Counted from the first letter of the stretch, positions 9,162 through 18,587 are shown. The stretch is DNA of 64,000 nucleotides from Flavobacterium sp. SUN046 (GCF_028867965.1 NZ_JAPQNT010000006.1:124001-188000); one strand, 5' to 3'. Translations and numbers: made by a program. The notes: generated by a model not told the origin, from the sequence alone.

Positions 9162-9193
9162 AAAAAAATCCCGACTGAATCGGGATTTTTTTT
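9161..9193. terminator. Bidirectional intrinsic terminator
   Basis: A perfect 14-bp inverted repeat (arms 9161-9174 and 9180-9193, loop CTGAA) with ATCCCGA/TCGGGAT at its core and A/T runs on both sides. It lies between the converging PrcB and barrel-protein genes and can serve both. Confidence 0.9.
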
Positions 9194-9195
9194 GT

Positions 9196-9699
9196 TTAGA
9201 ATCTGTATCTTATTCCAAGAGCTAAATCTGGAGCAAAATTATCTGATCTATATTTGTCAGAATTAAAATAAAGTTCGGGTCTAATATCTAATGATAGTTG
9301 AATTGGTGCTTCTTTAAAGTTGTATTCAATTCCTAAATCTCCTGCAACAAAAAGAAATACGCCATTATCTTTATATTGATTTCCGTTGGCTTTGTAATCA
9401 TAACTCCAACTTCCTAAACCTCCACCAAGTCCTGCGTACCAATTGAATCCTCCGTCAATATTCCATACCCATTGGTAAATACCTGCTAACTTTAAGGCAT
9501 CTACTTCATTACTGTTTCTAAAGCCTAAATCTAATTCTAAACGATTGTTTTTAGACAAACCTCTTTGGTAAGAAATTTCTCCACCAAATCCGTCATTGTC
9601 ACCTAAGCGTAAACCTAACGCATTTTTAGAGATGTCTTGAGCTTGTGCGCTAAATGCTAATCCGATTAGCAAGAAAGCAGAAAGAATTACTTTTTTCAT
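9196..9699 (-). CDS. Outer-membrane beta-barrel protein
   Basis: A 167-residue protein with a Sec signal peptide (MKKVILSAFLLIGLAFSAQAQ, cleavage after AQA). The mature part has alternating hydrophobic/polar strands rich in Gly, Tyr and Trp and ends in a terminal aromatic residue (LALGIRYRF), the typical C-terminal signature for BAM-dependent insertion. This suits a small 8-stranded OmpX/OmpW-like barrel. No ligand-binding feature is evident. It is monocistronic, between a bidirectional terminator and its own -7 element at 9726-9733. Confidence 0.85.
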   Translation of the reverse strand: MKKVILSAFLLIGLAFSAQAQDISKNALGLRLGDNDGFGGEISYQRGLSKNNRLELDLGFRNSNEVDALKLAGIYQWVWNIDGGFNWYAGLGGGLGSWSYDYKANGNQYKDNGVFLFVAGDLGIEYNFKEAPIQLSLDIRPELYFNSDKYRSDNFAPDLALGIRYRF

Positions 9700-9725
9700 A
9701 AATTAATTTTGTTTTAATGATTAAG

Positions 9726-9733
9726 CAAATTTA
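9726..9733 (-). promoter_or_regulatory. -7 element for the 9699 barrel gene
   Basis: On the minus strand the bases read TAAATTTG, matching TAnnTTTG, 26 bp before the ATG. No -33 TTG is found at standard spacing. Confidence 0.45.
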
Positions 9734-9813
9734 CACTATCAACTCAACCGCTTTGTTACACAATTAATTTAAAAAATTCTATTATTATTAGATTACAAAT
9801 AATAGGTTGAAAA

Positions 9814-10611
9814 CTAGTTAATATGATATACTGCTAAAAATTCTTCTTGAGTTTGTGTGCCAGAAGAAGGAATTGGTAATGTTACACCAGGAATTGAATT
9901 CAACTGATAATTAATAAGTGTATTAGCATAAACCATTCCGATATTCTTGCTGTAATATTGTGTAGATGTTACCACATCTTGAGGATTCATTATAGTAATA
10001 GGTACAGTAATTCCTGAAATTGTTTGTGTAGTTGTAATTTTTAAGTTTAGTATAACTTTGGTTTTTTTAACATCGGTATAAGTAGTTCCATCTGATAAAA
10101 AAGTTGCTAAACTTCCGTCGGCAACTGTTTTTAAAGTGTAATCAATCGTTAAAGGATAGCCTGAAACCGTTTGATTTAAGGTTCCAGATGTAGTACTTAG
10201 AACATCATTGGTAGTTGCATTTTCTTTAAAAAATATAAAGTCGGTTAATGCTAATTCTATTGGAGCCGAAAGACCAAAATTTACAGTAAAATTACCGGTC
10301 ATTTGCAATTTGCTAGCATCTATTTTAACACCATTATTTCTCAAAGTAGTAGAAAAGAAACCAGTAGGAGTTGCAAGCGTTTTCATTTTCTTGTAGGTTA
10401 CAGCGTTAATTATGGTATCATTAGAAATATATAATGAATCTCTATTTATAGTTCCGGCATTATCAACATTATAAACCCAATAATTTCCATTTGTTAATGG
10501 TAAAAAGGTTGTTGCAGGAGAATTATCTACACCAGAATCATCACTACTGCTTGAACAAGAGTTCAATAAAATTAAAGCAAACAATGATGTTAAGAGAAAT
10601 TTAGTTTTCAT
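9814..10611 (-). CDS. Lipoprotein of unknown function
   Basis: A 265-residue protein with signal sequence and lipobox (ILLNSCSSSSDD, Cys at about 19). The Ser/Asp-rich stretch right after the Cys resembles the lipoprotein export signal that sends Bacteroidetes lipoproteins to the cell surface. The mature part is beta-rich, Thr-rich and low in Cys, with a GNYWVYNVD motif near the start that recurs in uncharacterised Bacteroidetes lipoproteins. It is transcribed alone; about 110 bp separate it from the barrel gene downstream and from aroC upstream. No enzymatic motif seen. Confidence 0.8.
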   Translation of the reverse strand: MKTKFLLTSLFALILLNSCSSSSDDSGVDNSPATTFLPLTNGNYWVYNVDNAGTINRDSLYISNDTIINAVTYKKMKTLATPTGFFSTTLRNNGVKIDASKLQMTGNFTVNFGLSAPIELALTDFIFFKENATTNDVLSTTSGTLNQTVSGYPLTIDYTLKTVADGSLATFLSDGTTYTDVKKTKVILNLKITTTQTISGITVPITIMNPQDVVTSTQYYSKNIGMVYANTLINYQLNSIPGVTLPIPSSGTQTQEEFLAVYHIN

Positions 10612-10701
10612 ATTTTTTTATATTAGTTTGAGCGCTAATGTAATAAAACTTTTTTGTTTAAAAAAAAACTAAGTTAATAATATCCATTTGTATTAAAACC
10701 T

Positions 10702-10709
10702 TATTTTTG
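10702..10709 (+). promoter_or_regulatory. -7 element for aroC
   Basis: TATTTTTG matches TAnnTTTG, 16 bp before the aroC ATG. This implies a short leader. No well-spaced -33 TTG. Confidence 0.45.
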
Positions 10710-10725
10710 TTGAAAACAATATAAA

Positions 10726-11790
10726 ATGGCAGGAAATAGTTACGGAACTCTTTTTAGAATTACAACTTTTGGAGAATCTCATGGCGACGCTTTAGGCGGA
10801 ATTATAGATGGTTGTCCGGCTGGAATTGAAATTGATTTTGAAGCCATTCAAAATGAAATGCAACGACGAAAACCAGGTCAATCTTCAATTGTTACACAAA
10901 GAAAAGAGGAAGATGAAGTACAGTTTTTATCCGGATTATTTGAAGGAAAAACAACTGGAACTCCTATTGGATTCGTGATTCCGAATACCAACCAAAAATC
11001 GGATGATTATTCCCATATTAAAGATACTTATAGACCGAGTCATGCCGATTACGTATACGAGCAAAAATATGGTATTCGAGATTATCGTGGTGGCGGAAGA
11101 AGTTCTGCAAGAGAAACGGCAAGTAGAGTAGTAGCTGGAGCAATTGCAAAACAAGTAATAAGTGGTATTAAAATCAATGCTTTTGTTTCATCTGTTGGAA
11201 CTATTTTTATTGATAAACCATACCAAGATTTAGATTTTTCATTAACAGAAACCAATGCTGTTCGTTGTCCGGATTTAGCTTCGGCAGAAAAAATGGAAAA
11301 TTATATAAAAGAAATAAAAAAACAAGGCGATACAATTGGAGGCACAATTACTTGTGTTATTCAAAATGTACCAATTGGTTTAGGCGAACCAGTTTTTGAT
11401 AAACTGCATGCTGAACTAGGTAAAGCAATGTTATCAATAAATGCTGTTAAAGGATTTGAATTTGGTAGCGGATTTTGTGGCGCCATGATGAAAGGCAGTG
11501 AGCATAATGATTTGTACAATCCAGACGGAACAACAAAATCGAATCTTTCTGGCGGAATTCAAGGCGGAATTTCTAACGGTATGGATATTTATTTTAGAGT
11601 AGCATTCAAACCGGTTGCTACTTTGATTCAAAAACAAGAAGTTTTAACCAACCAAAATACAATAATTGAACAACAAGGTAAAGGACGCCACGACCCATGT
11701 GTTGTGCCAAGAGCTGTGCCAATTGTTGAGGCTATGGCAGCACTAGTTTTGGCTGATTTTTTAATTATTAATAAAACCTACAAACAATAA
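10726..11790 (+). CDS. aroC: Chorismate synthase AroC
   Basis: A 354-residue protein of normal family length. Signatures visible: [19 protein letters not shown] at the N-terminus, [19 protein letters not shown], and [18 protein letters not shown], which binds FMN and EPSP. The C-terminal [18 protein letters not shown] block is also present. It converts 5-enolpyruvylshikimate-3-phosphate to chorismate, the last shared step of aromatic amino-acid synthesis, using reduced FMN. No other aro genes are nearby. Its stop codon overlaps the next start by one base (TAATG), so the transporter downstream is translationally coupled. Confidence 0.97.
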   Translation: MAGNSYGTLFRITTFGESHGDALGGIIDGCPAGIEIDFEAIQNEMQRRKPGQSSIVTQRKEEDEVQFLSGLFEGKTTGTPIGFVIPNTNQKSDDYSHIKDTYRPSHADYVYEQKYGIRDYRGGGRSSARETASRVVAGAIAKQVISGIKINAFVSSVGTIFIDKPYQDLDFSLTETNAVRCPDLASAEKMENYIKEIKKQGDTIGGTITCVIQNVPIGLGEPVFDKLHAELGKAMLSINAVKGFEFGSGFCGAMMKGSEHNDLYNPDGTTKSNLSGGIQGGISNGMDIYFRVAFKPVATLIQKQEVLTNQNTIIEQQGKGRHDPCVVPRAVPIVEAMAALVLADFLIINKTYKQ

Positions 11791-13367
11791 TGAGTACTCA
11801 AGAACCAACAAAAAAATCTAATTTAACCCGAAATATTTTTATTGCATTAGTACTCGGAATTGCAATTGGTTTTGCAATAAATAAATTTTATGTTTCTAAT
11901 GAAAATAAAAAAATTGATTTTTATACAAAAAACGTTGAACAATACAATTCGCAATTAAAAACTTATTTGCCAGATACTAGTTCAGTAGTTTATAAAAATT
12001 CGGTAAAGTCAATAGAACGATTTGAAAATGATAAAAAACAAATTTTATCGACAGTAGGTTCTAACAAAAATGATTTTCAAAATCAATACAAATTAATAGC
12101 AAAAATTGAAGATACTATTTCAAAGCTAGAGGTTTTGAAAATGAAACCAGCTAAAGATACTTTGAATGCAGAGTATAGCAATATTAAAGATGTTAAAAAA
12201 TTTTCTGAAACCAAACTTACAGAACTAACCTCTGACCGAGATAAAAAATTACAATGGTTTGCAATTATTGCTGATATTTTTTTGAGATTGATTAAAATGA
12301 TTGTTGCTCCTTTAGTATTTACTACGCTAGTTGTAGGAATAGCTAAATTGGGTGATATAAAAACAGTTGGTCGAATTGGTGGAAAAACCATGTTGTGGTT
12401 TGTATCAGCTTCATTGGTTAGTTTAATGTTAGGAATGCTTTTAGTAAACCTTTTCAAACCCGGTGAATCAATGCATTTGGCATTGCCATTAGACAATCAA
12501 GCCACTGGAATTGATAAAGCGGCACTTTCGATTAAAGATTTTGTTACTCATGTTTTTCCAAAAAGTTTTATCGAATCAATGGCAAATAATGAAATTTTAC
12601 AAATAGTAATCTTTTCAATATTTTTCGGAATTTCAGCAGCCGCTCTAGGTAAAAAGAGTGAAAAAATAATTAAAGCTTTAGATGATATTTCACATATTAT
12701 TTTAAAATTAACTGGATTTATTATGAATTTTGCTCCTTATGCCGTTTTTGGAGCAATGGTTGTTGTTATTGGCAAACAAGGAATCGGAATATTGACAACC
12801 TATGCAATTTTTATTTCAGAATTTTATTTTGGGTTGTTATTATTATGGTGTGTATTAATTTTAGCTGGATCGGTATTTTTAAAGAAACGAATTTTTGAAT
12901 TGTTCAAAAAAATAAAAGATCCAATTTTATTAGCCTTTAGCACGAGTAGTTCAGAAGCTGCTTTTCCTAAAACTATGCTCGAATTAGAACGATTTGGTTG
13001 CAGCAATAAGATCACAAGTTTTGTTTTACCTTTAGGATATTCGTTTAATTTAGATGGAAGTATGATGTACATGACTTTTGCTTCTATTTTTATTGCACAA
13101 TCGTATGGAATTAATTTAACTATTGAAACACAAATTTCAATGTTATTAGTTTTAATGCTTACTAGCAAAGGAATTGCTGGAGTTCCAAGAGCGTCATTAG
13201 TTGTAATTGCTGGAACATTAGCAAGTTTTAAAATCCCAGAAGTTGGAATTGCATTATTATTAGGAATAGATCCAATTTTAGATATGGGTCGAAGCGCAAC
13301 CAATGTTGTAGGTAATAGTATTGCTACTGCGGTTGTTAGTAAACTTGAGAGAGAATTAACTAATTAA
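11790..13367 (+). CDS. Dicarboxylate/amino acid:cation symporter (DAACS/SLC1 family) with enlarged N-terminal loop
   Basis: A 525-residue secondary transporter of the GltP/DctA family. Core signatures: the serine-rich hairpin STSSSEAAFPKT, the TM7 motif FNLDGSMMYMTF (NMDGT variant), the second hairpin KGIAGVPRASLVV and the TM8 substrate-binding stretch DMGRSATNVVGNS. TM1 is at about residues 13-31. About 110 charged, Lys/Asp-rich and probably helical residues are inserted before the next membrane segment (LQWFAIIADIFLRLIKMI, about 152), whereas most family members have a short loop there. Substrate is probably an acidic amino acid or C4-dicarboxylate, driven by Na+ or H+. Coupled to aroC by a 1-base overlap. 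Confidence 0.9.
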   Translation: MSTQEPTKKSNLTRNIFIALVLGIAIGFAINKFYVSNENKKIDFYTKNVEQYNSQLKTYLPDTSSVVYKNSVKSIERFENDKKQILSTVGSNKNDFQNQYKLIAKIEDTISKLEVLKMKPAKDTLNAEYSNIKDVKKFSETKLTELTSDRDKKLQWFAIIADIFLRLIKMIVAPLVFTTLVVGIAKLGDIKTVGRIGGKTMLWFVSASLVSLMLGMLLVNLFKPGESMHLALPLDNQATGIDKAALSIKDFVTHVFPKSFIESMANNEILQIVIFSIFFGISAAALGKKSEKIIKALDDISHIILKLTGFIMNFAPYAVFGAMVVVIGKQGIGILTTYAIFISEFYFGLLLLWCVLILAGSVFLKKRIFELFKKIKDPILLAFSTSSSEAAFPKTMLELERFGCSNKITSFVLPLGYSFNLDGSMMYMTFASIFIAQSYGINLTIETQISMLLVLMLTSKGIAGVPRASLVVIAGTLASFKIPEVGIALLLGIDPILDMGRSATNVVGNSIATAVVSKLERELTN

Positions 13368-13398
13368 TTGTACAAAATCAAAAGAACGTTAAAAAAAA

Positions 13399-13428
13399 TT
13401 GATTATTTAAAAATATTATATAAATTTG
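13399..13428 (+). promoter_or_regulatory. Complete Bacteroidetes-type promoter for the T9SS cargo gene
   Basis: TTG (13399-13401), a 19-bp spacer, then TAAATTTG (13421-13428). Both boxes and the spacing fit the primary sigma factor consensus of Bacteroidetes; the ATG follows 24 bp later. Confidence 0.65.
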
Positions 13429-13452
13429 GTGATTAATTAAAAAAACTAATAC

Positions 13453-15138
13453 ATGAAAAAAACTACTTTATTTTTAATGTTTTCATTGTTGGCATTATGC
13501 TCAAGTGTAAACGCACAAACTGATTATTATACAGCCCTAGCTGGAAATAATAGTACGTCACAAAATGGTCGTGCTCCTCAAGGATTTGACAAATATAATA
13601 GAAGTCACTGGTTGATTTCTGCTGCTGATTTAGCCGCTGCAGGATATGTTAATGGTGATATTATTAGTTCAATTGGATTTAATTATGTTGCTGATGCAAC
13701 CGGTGCCTTTCAAGATGTTCCAACAACAGGTTCATTTAAGGTTTATTTACAGAATACTGCAGATGTAACTAATACCAAAAGTGCAACTTGGGCTACTGCT
13801 ATTACAGGAATGACTCTTGCAAGTAATGATAACATCACTATTCCTGCAAGTGTAGGCACGGTAGATTTTACTTTCGCTAATGGTACAGCATTTACTTATA
13901 CTGGAGGTGCGTTGTATATTGCTACAGATTATCAAAATCCTACTGGTACAACAGCTGGAGTTCCAAATACTGCATTATGTTCAAATACTTTAACGGGTGG
14001 TCTAAAAGGAGCGCGAAGCTCAACTGCTATTCCAACAGCTTTGACAACATCAAATTTCAGACCTGAGACTAGATTGGGTAAATCTGTTGCTTGTGCAAGA
14101 CCTTTAAACGTTGCAGTTCCAACTTTTACTCTAAACTCAGCTGATATTACTTTCAACACTGGTGTAGCTAACTCGGCTAACCTACAGTATGGTGCGTATG
14201 ATTTTAATCCTGCAACTGCCGGAACTTATGTAAATGGTGTAACATCTCCATATACTTTGGGTGGTTTACAACCAAGTTCTGCATATGAAGTTTACGCTAA
14301 GAGTGATTGTGGTGCTTTTTTAGGTACTAGTGCAAATACAGTTCCAGTTTCATTCCATACTATATATCAACCTGCTAATCCAAATTACAATACTAGTTTT
14401 GAAATTGACAACTTACCAAATATTGGTTGGTTAGGAGATGACGAACCTAATGGAACTGATTGGTTTGTTGTTTATGGTGGTACAGGTAGTGCACTTGTTC
14501 AAAATGGATTGTATTCTGCTGTTTCATTATCAAGTTCAACTGCTGTTGCTTCTGGAATTATGTATTCAAGAGGAGTAAATTTACAAGGAGGAAATCCAGT
14601 AACAGTTACTTTTTTTGCAAGTAATTATACCGCTGCTGGGGCAACAAATACTGCAACTTTTGATGTAAAAGCAGGAAATAGTCAAACTTTGGCTGCGCAA
14701 ACTATTGCAGTTGGAAACGGTACAGCTACTACATCTGCATTCGCTTCTAAAACATACACGTTCACTCCTCCAACTGATGGTGTTTATTATATTAGTTTAA
14801 CTAACACTTCTCCAGTTAATGGTGTAGCAAATTCGACTCATGGATTAATTGTTGATAACTTCACAGTTTCTCAAACATTAGCTACTAATCAAGTTTTAGA
14901 ATCAAAATTTTCTACTTATCCAAATCCAGCTAGAAACGTTATAAATGTTGCTAACTCAACTGATGCAACAATTTCTGTAATAGAAATGACTGATTTGAAT
15001 GGAAGAATTGTTAAATCGGTAAAATTCTCTGATGTTGCTGAAGCACAAGTTTCTGTTTCAGATTTAGCACAAGGTGTTTACATGATGAAAATAGTTTCTA
15101 ACAAAGGAATTGCAACTAAAAAAATTATCAAAGAATAA
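13453..15138 (+). CDS. Type IX secretion cargo protein with Por C-terminal sorting domain
   Basis: A 561-residue secreted protein. A Sec signal peptide ends near SSVNAQ. The mature region contains a beta-rich domain and a fibronectin type III-like stretch (about 215-300). A jelly-roll/choice-of-anchor J-like domain follows (about 310-470; FEIDNLPNIGW and later DNFTVSQ). The last 80 residues form a type A T9SS C-terminal domain (YPNPARNVINV, MTDLNGRIV, LAQGVYMMKI, KKIIKE), which directs export through the outer membrane and surface attachment. No catalytic motif is seen, so an adhesive or surface role is likely. It has its own promoter and terminator and is therefore monocistronic. Confidence 0.9.
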   Translation: MKKTTLFLMFSLLALCSSVNAQTDYYTALAGNNSTSQNGRAPQGFDKYNRSHWLISAADLAAAGYVNGDIISSIGFNYVADATGAFQDVPTTGSFKVYLQNTADVTNTKSATWATAITGMTLASNDNITIPASVGTVDFTFANGTAFTYTGGALYIATDYQNPTGTTAGVPNTALCSNTLTGGLKGARSSTAIPTALTTSNFRPETRLGKSVACARPLNVAVPTFTLNSADITFNTGVANSANLQYGAYDFNPATAGTYVNGVTSPYTLGGLQPSSAYEVYAKSDCGAFLGTSANTVPVSFHTIYQPANPNYNTSFEIDNLPNIGWLGDDEPNGTDWFVVYGGTGSALVQNGLYSAVSLSSSTAVASGIMYSRGVNLQGGNPVTVTFFASNYTAAGATNTATFDVKAGNSQTLAAQTIAVGNGTATTSAFASKTYTFTPPTDGVYYISLTNTSPVNGVANSTHGLIVDNFTVSQTLATNQVLESKFSTYPNPARNVINVANSTDATISVIEMTDLNGRIVKSVKFSDVAEAQVSVSDLAQGVYMMKIVSNKGIATKKIIKE

Positions 15139-15156
15139 TTCTTTTTTAAGTAATAT

Positions 15157-15192
15157 AAAAAAGACTAAGCTTTTTAAAGTTTAGTCTTTTTT
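15157..15192. terminator. Bidirectional intrinsic terminator
   Basis: Inverted repeat with arms around AAGACTAAGCTTT and AAAGTTTAGTCTT (one G-U pair), flanked by A and T runs. It lies between the T9SS cargo gene and the converging DCC/mutS2 operon. Confidence 0.85.
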
Positions 15193-15252
15193 TTTTATAA
15201 GTCAAATACTCTAATGGAAACAAAGAATAATGTAATGATCAAGTTAATACAA

Positions 15253-15666
15253 TTACAAAAATTTTGAAGATAATTCTACCGAAGGCAACATACAAGATTC
15301 TTTTTCACCAAACCATTTATAACGATTTTTAGCAACCCAATCATAAATATAATTTTTGATAGAATTTGGTAAGAAATTAAAAAAACTTATGAAAGAAATA
15401 AATCCGCCAAGCTCTTTTGCAATATTTAAAACTGCATTAGCTTTAATATAATAAGCTTTGGAAGGAATATACAAGATAATACTATCCACTTTTGATAGAT
15501 CAATTGCTAAATAATTTATTATTTCTTTTCCAATCTCCGATTGAATTGAAACGTAACGAAAGATGTCTTTTTTATCATGCTTGATAATAAACTGGACCGA
15601 ATTTTCACAGAGATTACAAACTCCATCAAATAAAATTATCTTTTTATCTAGTGGTAATTCTTTCAT
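15253..15666 (-). CDS. DCC family thiol-disulfide oxidoreductase-like protein (DUF393)
   Basis: A 137-residue protein with the DCC signature LFDGVCNLCENSVQFI, where Cys17-x-x-Cys20 forms a thioredoxin-like redox pair. Family length (120-140 aa) matches. DCC proteins are predicted thiol oxidoreductases; few have been studied. The start overlaps the mutS2 stop codon by 4 bases (ATGA), so it is the second gene of a mutS2 operon. No signal peptide is visible, so it is expected in the cytoplasm. Confidence 0.86.
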   Translation of the reverse strand: MKELPLDKKIILFDGVCNLCENSVQFIIKHDKKDIFRYVSIQSEIGKEIINYLAIDLSKVDSIILYIPSKAYYIKANAVLNIAKELGGFISFISFFNFLPNSIKNYIYDWVAKNRYKWFGEKESCMLPSVELSSKFL

Positions 15667-17837
15667 TTTTTTGATTTTTCTACAAATTCTAACGCATCTA
15701 AACTTACTTTAGATGTAAACACACCATAATTCACAGTAGCTTTATTTTTTTCAATAACATCTATTGTTCCAACTGCTTTACCATCAATCATTCGAACTCT
15801 ATCACCAACTGTTAAAACAATTTTGGGTTTATTTTCTTCTGCTTTTTTGATATTAAGTTTCTTTTCTTTTTTCTCAACCCGAATCTCTTCAACTTTTACA
15901 TTAACTTCTTCAGCAACTTGTTTTTTAATTACTTCAATACTCTTTTTTTCTTTAACTGATAATTTTCTTCTTTTGGAATTTTCAATCTCAATTATTTTAA
16001 GAAATTCTCCTATTAATACTTTTTTATCTTTATTATTAAAATAAGTTTCAGATATATCATCAATTTTTTGCCCAATATATATTAAACGCTGGTTAGCATC
16101 ATACAATTCCTGATAACGTTCCAACTTATCTTTAATTTTAGCATTAATAGTTTCCATTTTTTTGCCTTCTTCGCGAGCTTTTATTTCTTCTTCTTTTAAA
16201 TTTAATGAAGTTTTCTCCATTTTAGAACGCTCTTTTTGAAGTGTCGCAATGGTTTTATCAAAACGTACTTTTCCTCCTTCAATCTTCTTTTTAGCCCGAT
16301 TAATTAATCCGTACGGAATGCCATTTTTTTGAGCTACTTCAAATGTGAAAGAACTACCAGCTTGACCTAAAATCAATTTGTACATTGGTTCTAATGATTT
16401 TTCATCAAATAACATGTTAGCATTTGAAGCAAAAGGTAATTCATTGGCCAATATTTTTAAATTAGAATAATGAGTTGTAATAATTCCGAATGCTTCTCTA
16501 TGATAAAATTCTTCTAAAAATATTTCAGCCAGTGCACCACCAAGTTCAGGATCTGAACCTGTACCAAATTCATCAATTAAAAATAATGTTTTGGCATTAC
16601 ATTTCTTCAGAAAATAATTCATGTTTTTCAATCGATAACTATACGTACTTAAATGATTTTCAATAGATTGATTATCGCCAATATCGGTCAAAATTCTGTC
16701 AAATAAAAAGGTTTCGCTTCGTTCATGAACCGGAATAAGTAATCCGCTTTGCAACATCAATTGAAGTAATCCAACCGTTTTAAGAGATATTGTTTTTCCA
16801 CCGGCATTTGGTCCTGAAATTACTATAATTCTACTATCACTTTTTAATTCAATAGTTTGTGGATAGGTAATTTCGTTTTTTGCAATATTGTTTAAATACA
16901 AAATAGGATGGAAGGCATCTCTAAAAAACAAACGTTTTTCGTCATTTATATTGGGTAATATTCCGTTAATTTTATTAGCATATTTTGCTTTTGCAGCTAT
17001 TACATCAATATCACTAAGAAACTCTTGATAACTCTTTAATAATTCCAAAAAAGGTCTGATATCGTAAGTTAATTTTTTTAGAATTCGATTAATTTCCTCT
17101 TTTTCCTCATATTCAAGGTTACTCAATTCTCTTGAATATTGTAAGGTCGCTTCGGGCTCAATGTAAGCTAAACTTCCTGTTTTAGAGCTGCCTAAAATTG
17201 AACCTTTTACTTTTCGTCGATACATTGCTAAAACGGCTAAAACCCTTCTGTTTTCTACAATTGTCTCTTTAATATCATCTAAATATCCTAACGAATTGTA
17301 GTGACTTAAAGCTGTACCAAAACTTTGATTGACTTTACCTCGAACTACGTTCATATCTCTTCGAGTATTTAATAAATCAGGTGAAGCATTGTCTTTTACT
17401 TCTCCATATTTATCTACTACTTCGTCAATTTTTTGAATAATATATTTTGTAACTTCTATCGAAGCACTTTTTTCATTCAATTTGGGATAGTAATCCTGAA
17501 ACTTTTTTAGAAATAAAATTAATGTATTTGTAGTTTCAGATAATGTTGCAATTTTTCTAAAACTTCCAACTTCTAAAAAGCTATCTTCAATTGCTAAAAA
17601 TTTTAATTCATTTGTAATTGCATCAAAACCGTGATTAGGAATTGCATTGTTATTTGAAAAAGAGGAAACATACTCTGATGTTTGCAAAAGTGCATCCATC
17701 AGAGTGTTCTTATCTTTAAACGGAACTATTTCTAGTGCTTTTTGCTTACCCATTTCGGTATTGCAACGCTCGGAAATTGTTTGCAAAATGGTATTAAATT
17801 CTAAATCTTGAAGTGTTTTATCGGTAATTGAAATCAT
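15663..17837 (-). CDS. mutS2: MutS2 family ATPase lacking the C-terminal Smr nuclease domain
   Basis: A 724-residue MutS2-type protein: clamp/lever helices, ATPase with Walker A GPNAGGKT near 341-348, Walker B LFLIDEFGTGSDP near 415, and the MutS2-specific coiled coil (about 500-640). The C-terminus holds a KOW-like segment (TVGDRVRMIDGKAVGTIDV) and stops at EFVEKSKK. Bacillus-type MutS2 is about 785 aa and ends in an Smr endonuclease domain, which is absent here. MutS2 of Firmicutes acts in recombination suppression and in rescue of collided ribosomes. Loss of Smr would leave an ATP-driven clamp without its own nuclease. Start ATG at 17837 is well placed. Confidence 0.88.
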   Translation of the reverse strand: MISITDKTLQDLEFNTILQTISERCNTEMGKQKALEIVPFKDKNTLMDALLQTSEYVSSFSNNNAIPNHGFDAITNELKFLAIEDSFLEVGSFRKIATLSETTNTLILFLKKFQDYYPKLNEKSASIEVTKYIIQKIDEVVDKYGEVKDNASPDLLNTRRDMNVVRGKVNQSFGTALSHYNSLGYLDDIKETIVENRRVLAVLAMYRRKVKGSILGSSKTGSLAYIEPEATLQYSRELSNLEYEEKEEINRILKKLTYDIRPFLELLKSYQEFLSDIDVIAAKAKYANKINGILPNINDEKRLFFRDAFHPILYLNNIAKNEITYPQTIELKSDSRIIVISGPNAGGKTISLKTVGLLQLMLQSGLLIPVHERSETFLFDRILTDIGDNQSIENHLSTYSYRLKNMNYFLKKCNAKTLFLIDEFGTGSDPELGGALAEIFLEEFYHREAFGIITTHYSNLKILANELPFASNANMLFDEKSLEPMYKLILGQAGSSFTFEVAQKNGIPYGLINRAKKKIEGGKVRFDKTIATLQKERSKMEKTSLNLKEEEIKAREEGKKMETINAKIKDKLERYQELYDANQRLIYIGQKIDDISETYFNNKDKKVLIGEFLKIIEIENSKRRKLSVKEKKSIEVIKKQVAEEVNVKVEEIRVEKKEKKLNIKKAEENKPKIVLTVGDRVRMIDGKAVGTIDVIEKNKATVNYGVFTSKVSLDALEFVEKSKK

Positions 17838-17898
17838 TGGTTTATTTTCTGAATTCCAAAGTTACAAAGGTTGTAAGGCATATTGCAATAGATTTTTA

Positions 17899-17906
17899 TA
17901 TTTTTG
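17899..17906 (+). promoter_or_regulatory. -7 element for ung
   Basis: TATTTTTG matches TAnnTTTG and sits 15 bp before the ung ATG chosen here. The proximity supports starting at 17922 rather than the upstream TTG, which lies inside this box. Confidence 0.5.
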
Positions 17907-17921
17907 TTAAAAATTTATGAT

Positions 17922-18587
17922 ATGTTTGAGCAAATTCACTCGTCTTGGCAAAATGTTTTAGTATCTGAATTTGATAAACCTTATTTTCAAGAATTGAATT
18001 CATTTGTTGACAAAGAATATGCAACTGCTACATGTCATCCAAATTACAATTTAATATTTTCGGCATTTGATTATTGTAAATTTGATGATTTAAAAGTGGT
18101 TATCATCGGACAAGATCCGTATCATGGATTAAATCAAGCTAATGGATTGTGCTTTTCTGTAAATGATGAAATTTCTTTTCCGCCATCATTACAAAATATT
18201 TTTAAAGAAATTCAATACGATTTGAACATACCAATTCCAAAATCAGGTAATTTAATTCGATGGGCTAATCAAGGAATTTTATTACTCAATGCAACATTAA
18301 CCGTTAGAAATGGAGTAGCTGGAAGCCACCAAAAGAAAGGTTGGGAAACTTTTACAGATGAAGTAATTAAAATAATATCTGATAAAAAAGAAAATGTAGT
18401 TTTTTTACTTTGGGGCGGATTTGCAAAAAAGAAAGGTTTAAAAATAGACAGAAAAAAACATTATGTTTTAGAAACGGGACATCCTTCGCCATTGAGCGCA
18501 AATCGTGGCTTGTGGTTTGGTAACAATCATTTTAGTAAAACAAATACCTATTTAAAAAGCATCGACAAAAAGGAAATTGCTTGGTGA
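17922..18587 (+). CDS. ung: Uracil-DNA glycosylase (family 1)
   Basis: A 221-residue protein from the ATG at 17922; the TTG at 17904 would extend into the promoter. The water-activating motif GQDPYHG places Asp at residue 65 and the DNA-intercalating motif GHPSPLS places His at 187, nearly the same numbering as E. coli Ung (Asp64, His187). It removes uracil from DNA to begin base-excision repair. It stands alone, divergent from the mutS2-DCC operon. Confidence 0.96.
   Translation: MFEQIHSSWQNVLVSEFDKPYFQELNSFVDKEYATATCHPNYNLIFSAFDYCKFDDLKVVIIGQDPYHGLNQANGLCFSVNDEISFPPSLQNIFKEIQYDLNIPIPKSGNLIRWANQGILLLNATLTVRNGVAGSHQKKGWETFTDEVIKIISDKKENVVFLLWGGFAKKKGLKIDRKKHYVLETGHPSPLSANRGLWFGNNHFSKTNTYLKSIDKKEIAW

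Noticed and set aside
12083..12496. 137-aa open frame on the minus strand inside the symporter gene
   Set aside because: It is the complement of a strongly supported transporter, with no family resemblance or promoter of its own; a shadow frame.
12824..13303. 159-aa open frame on the minus strand inside the symporter gene
   Set aside because: Antisense to the conserved hairpin and TM7-TM8 motifs; composition reflects the coding strand.
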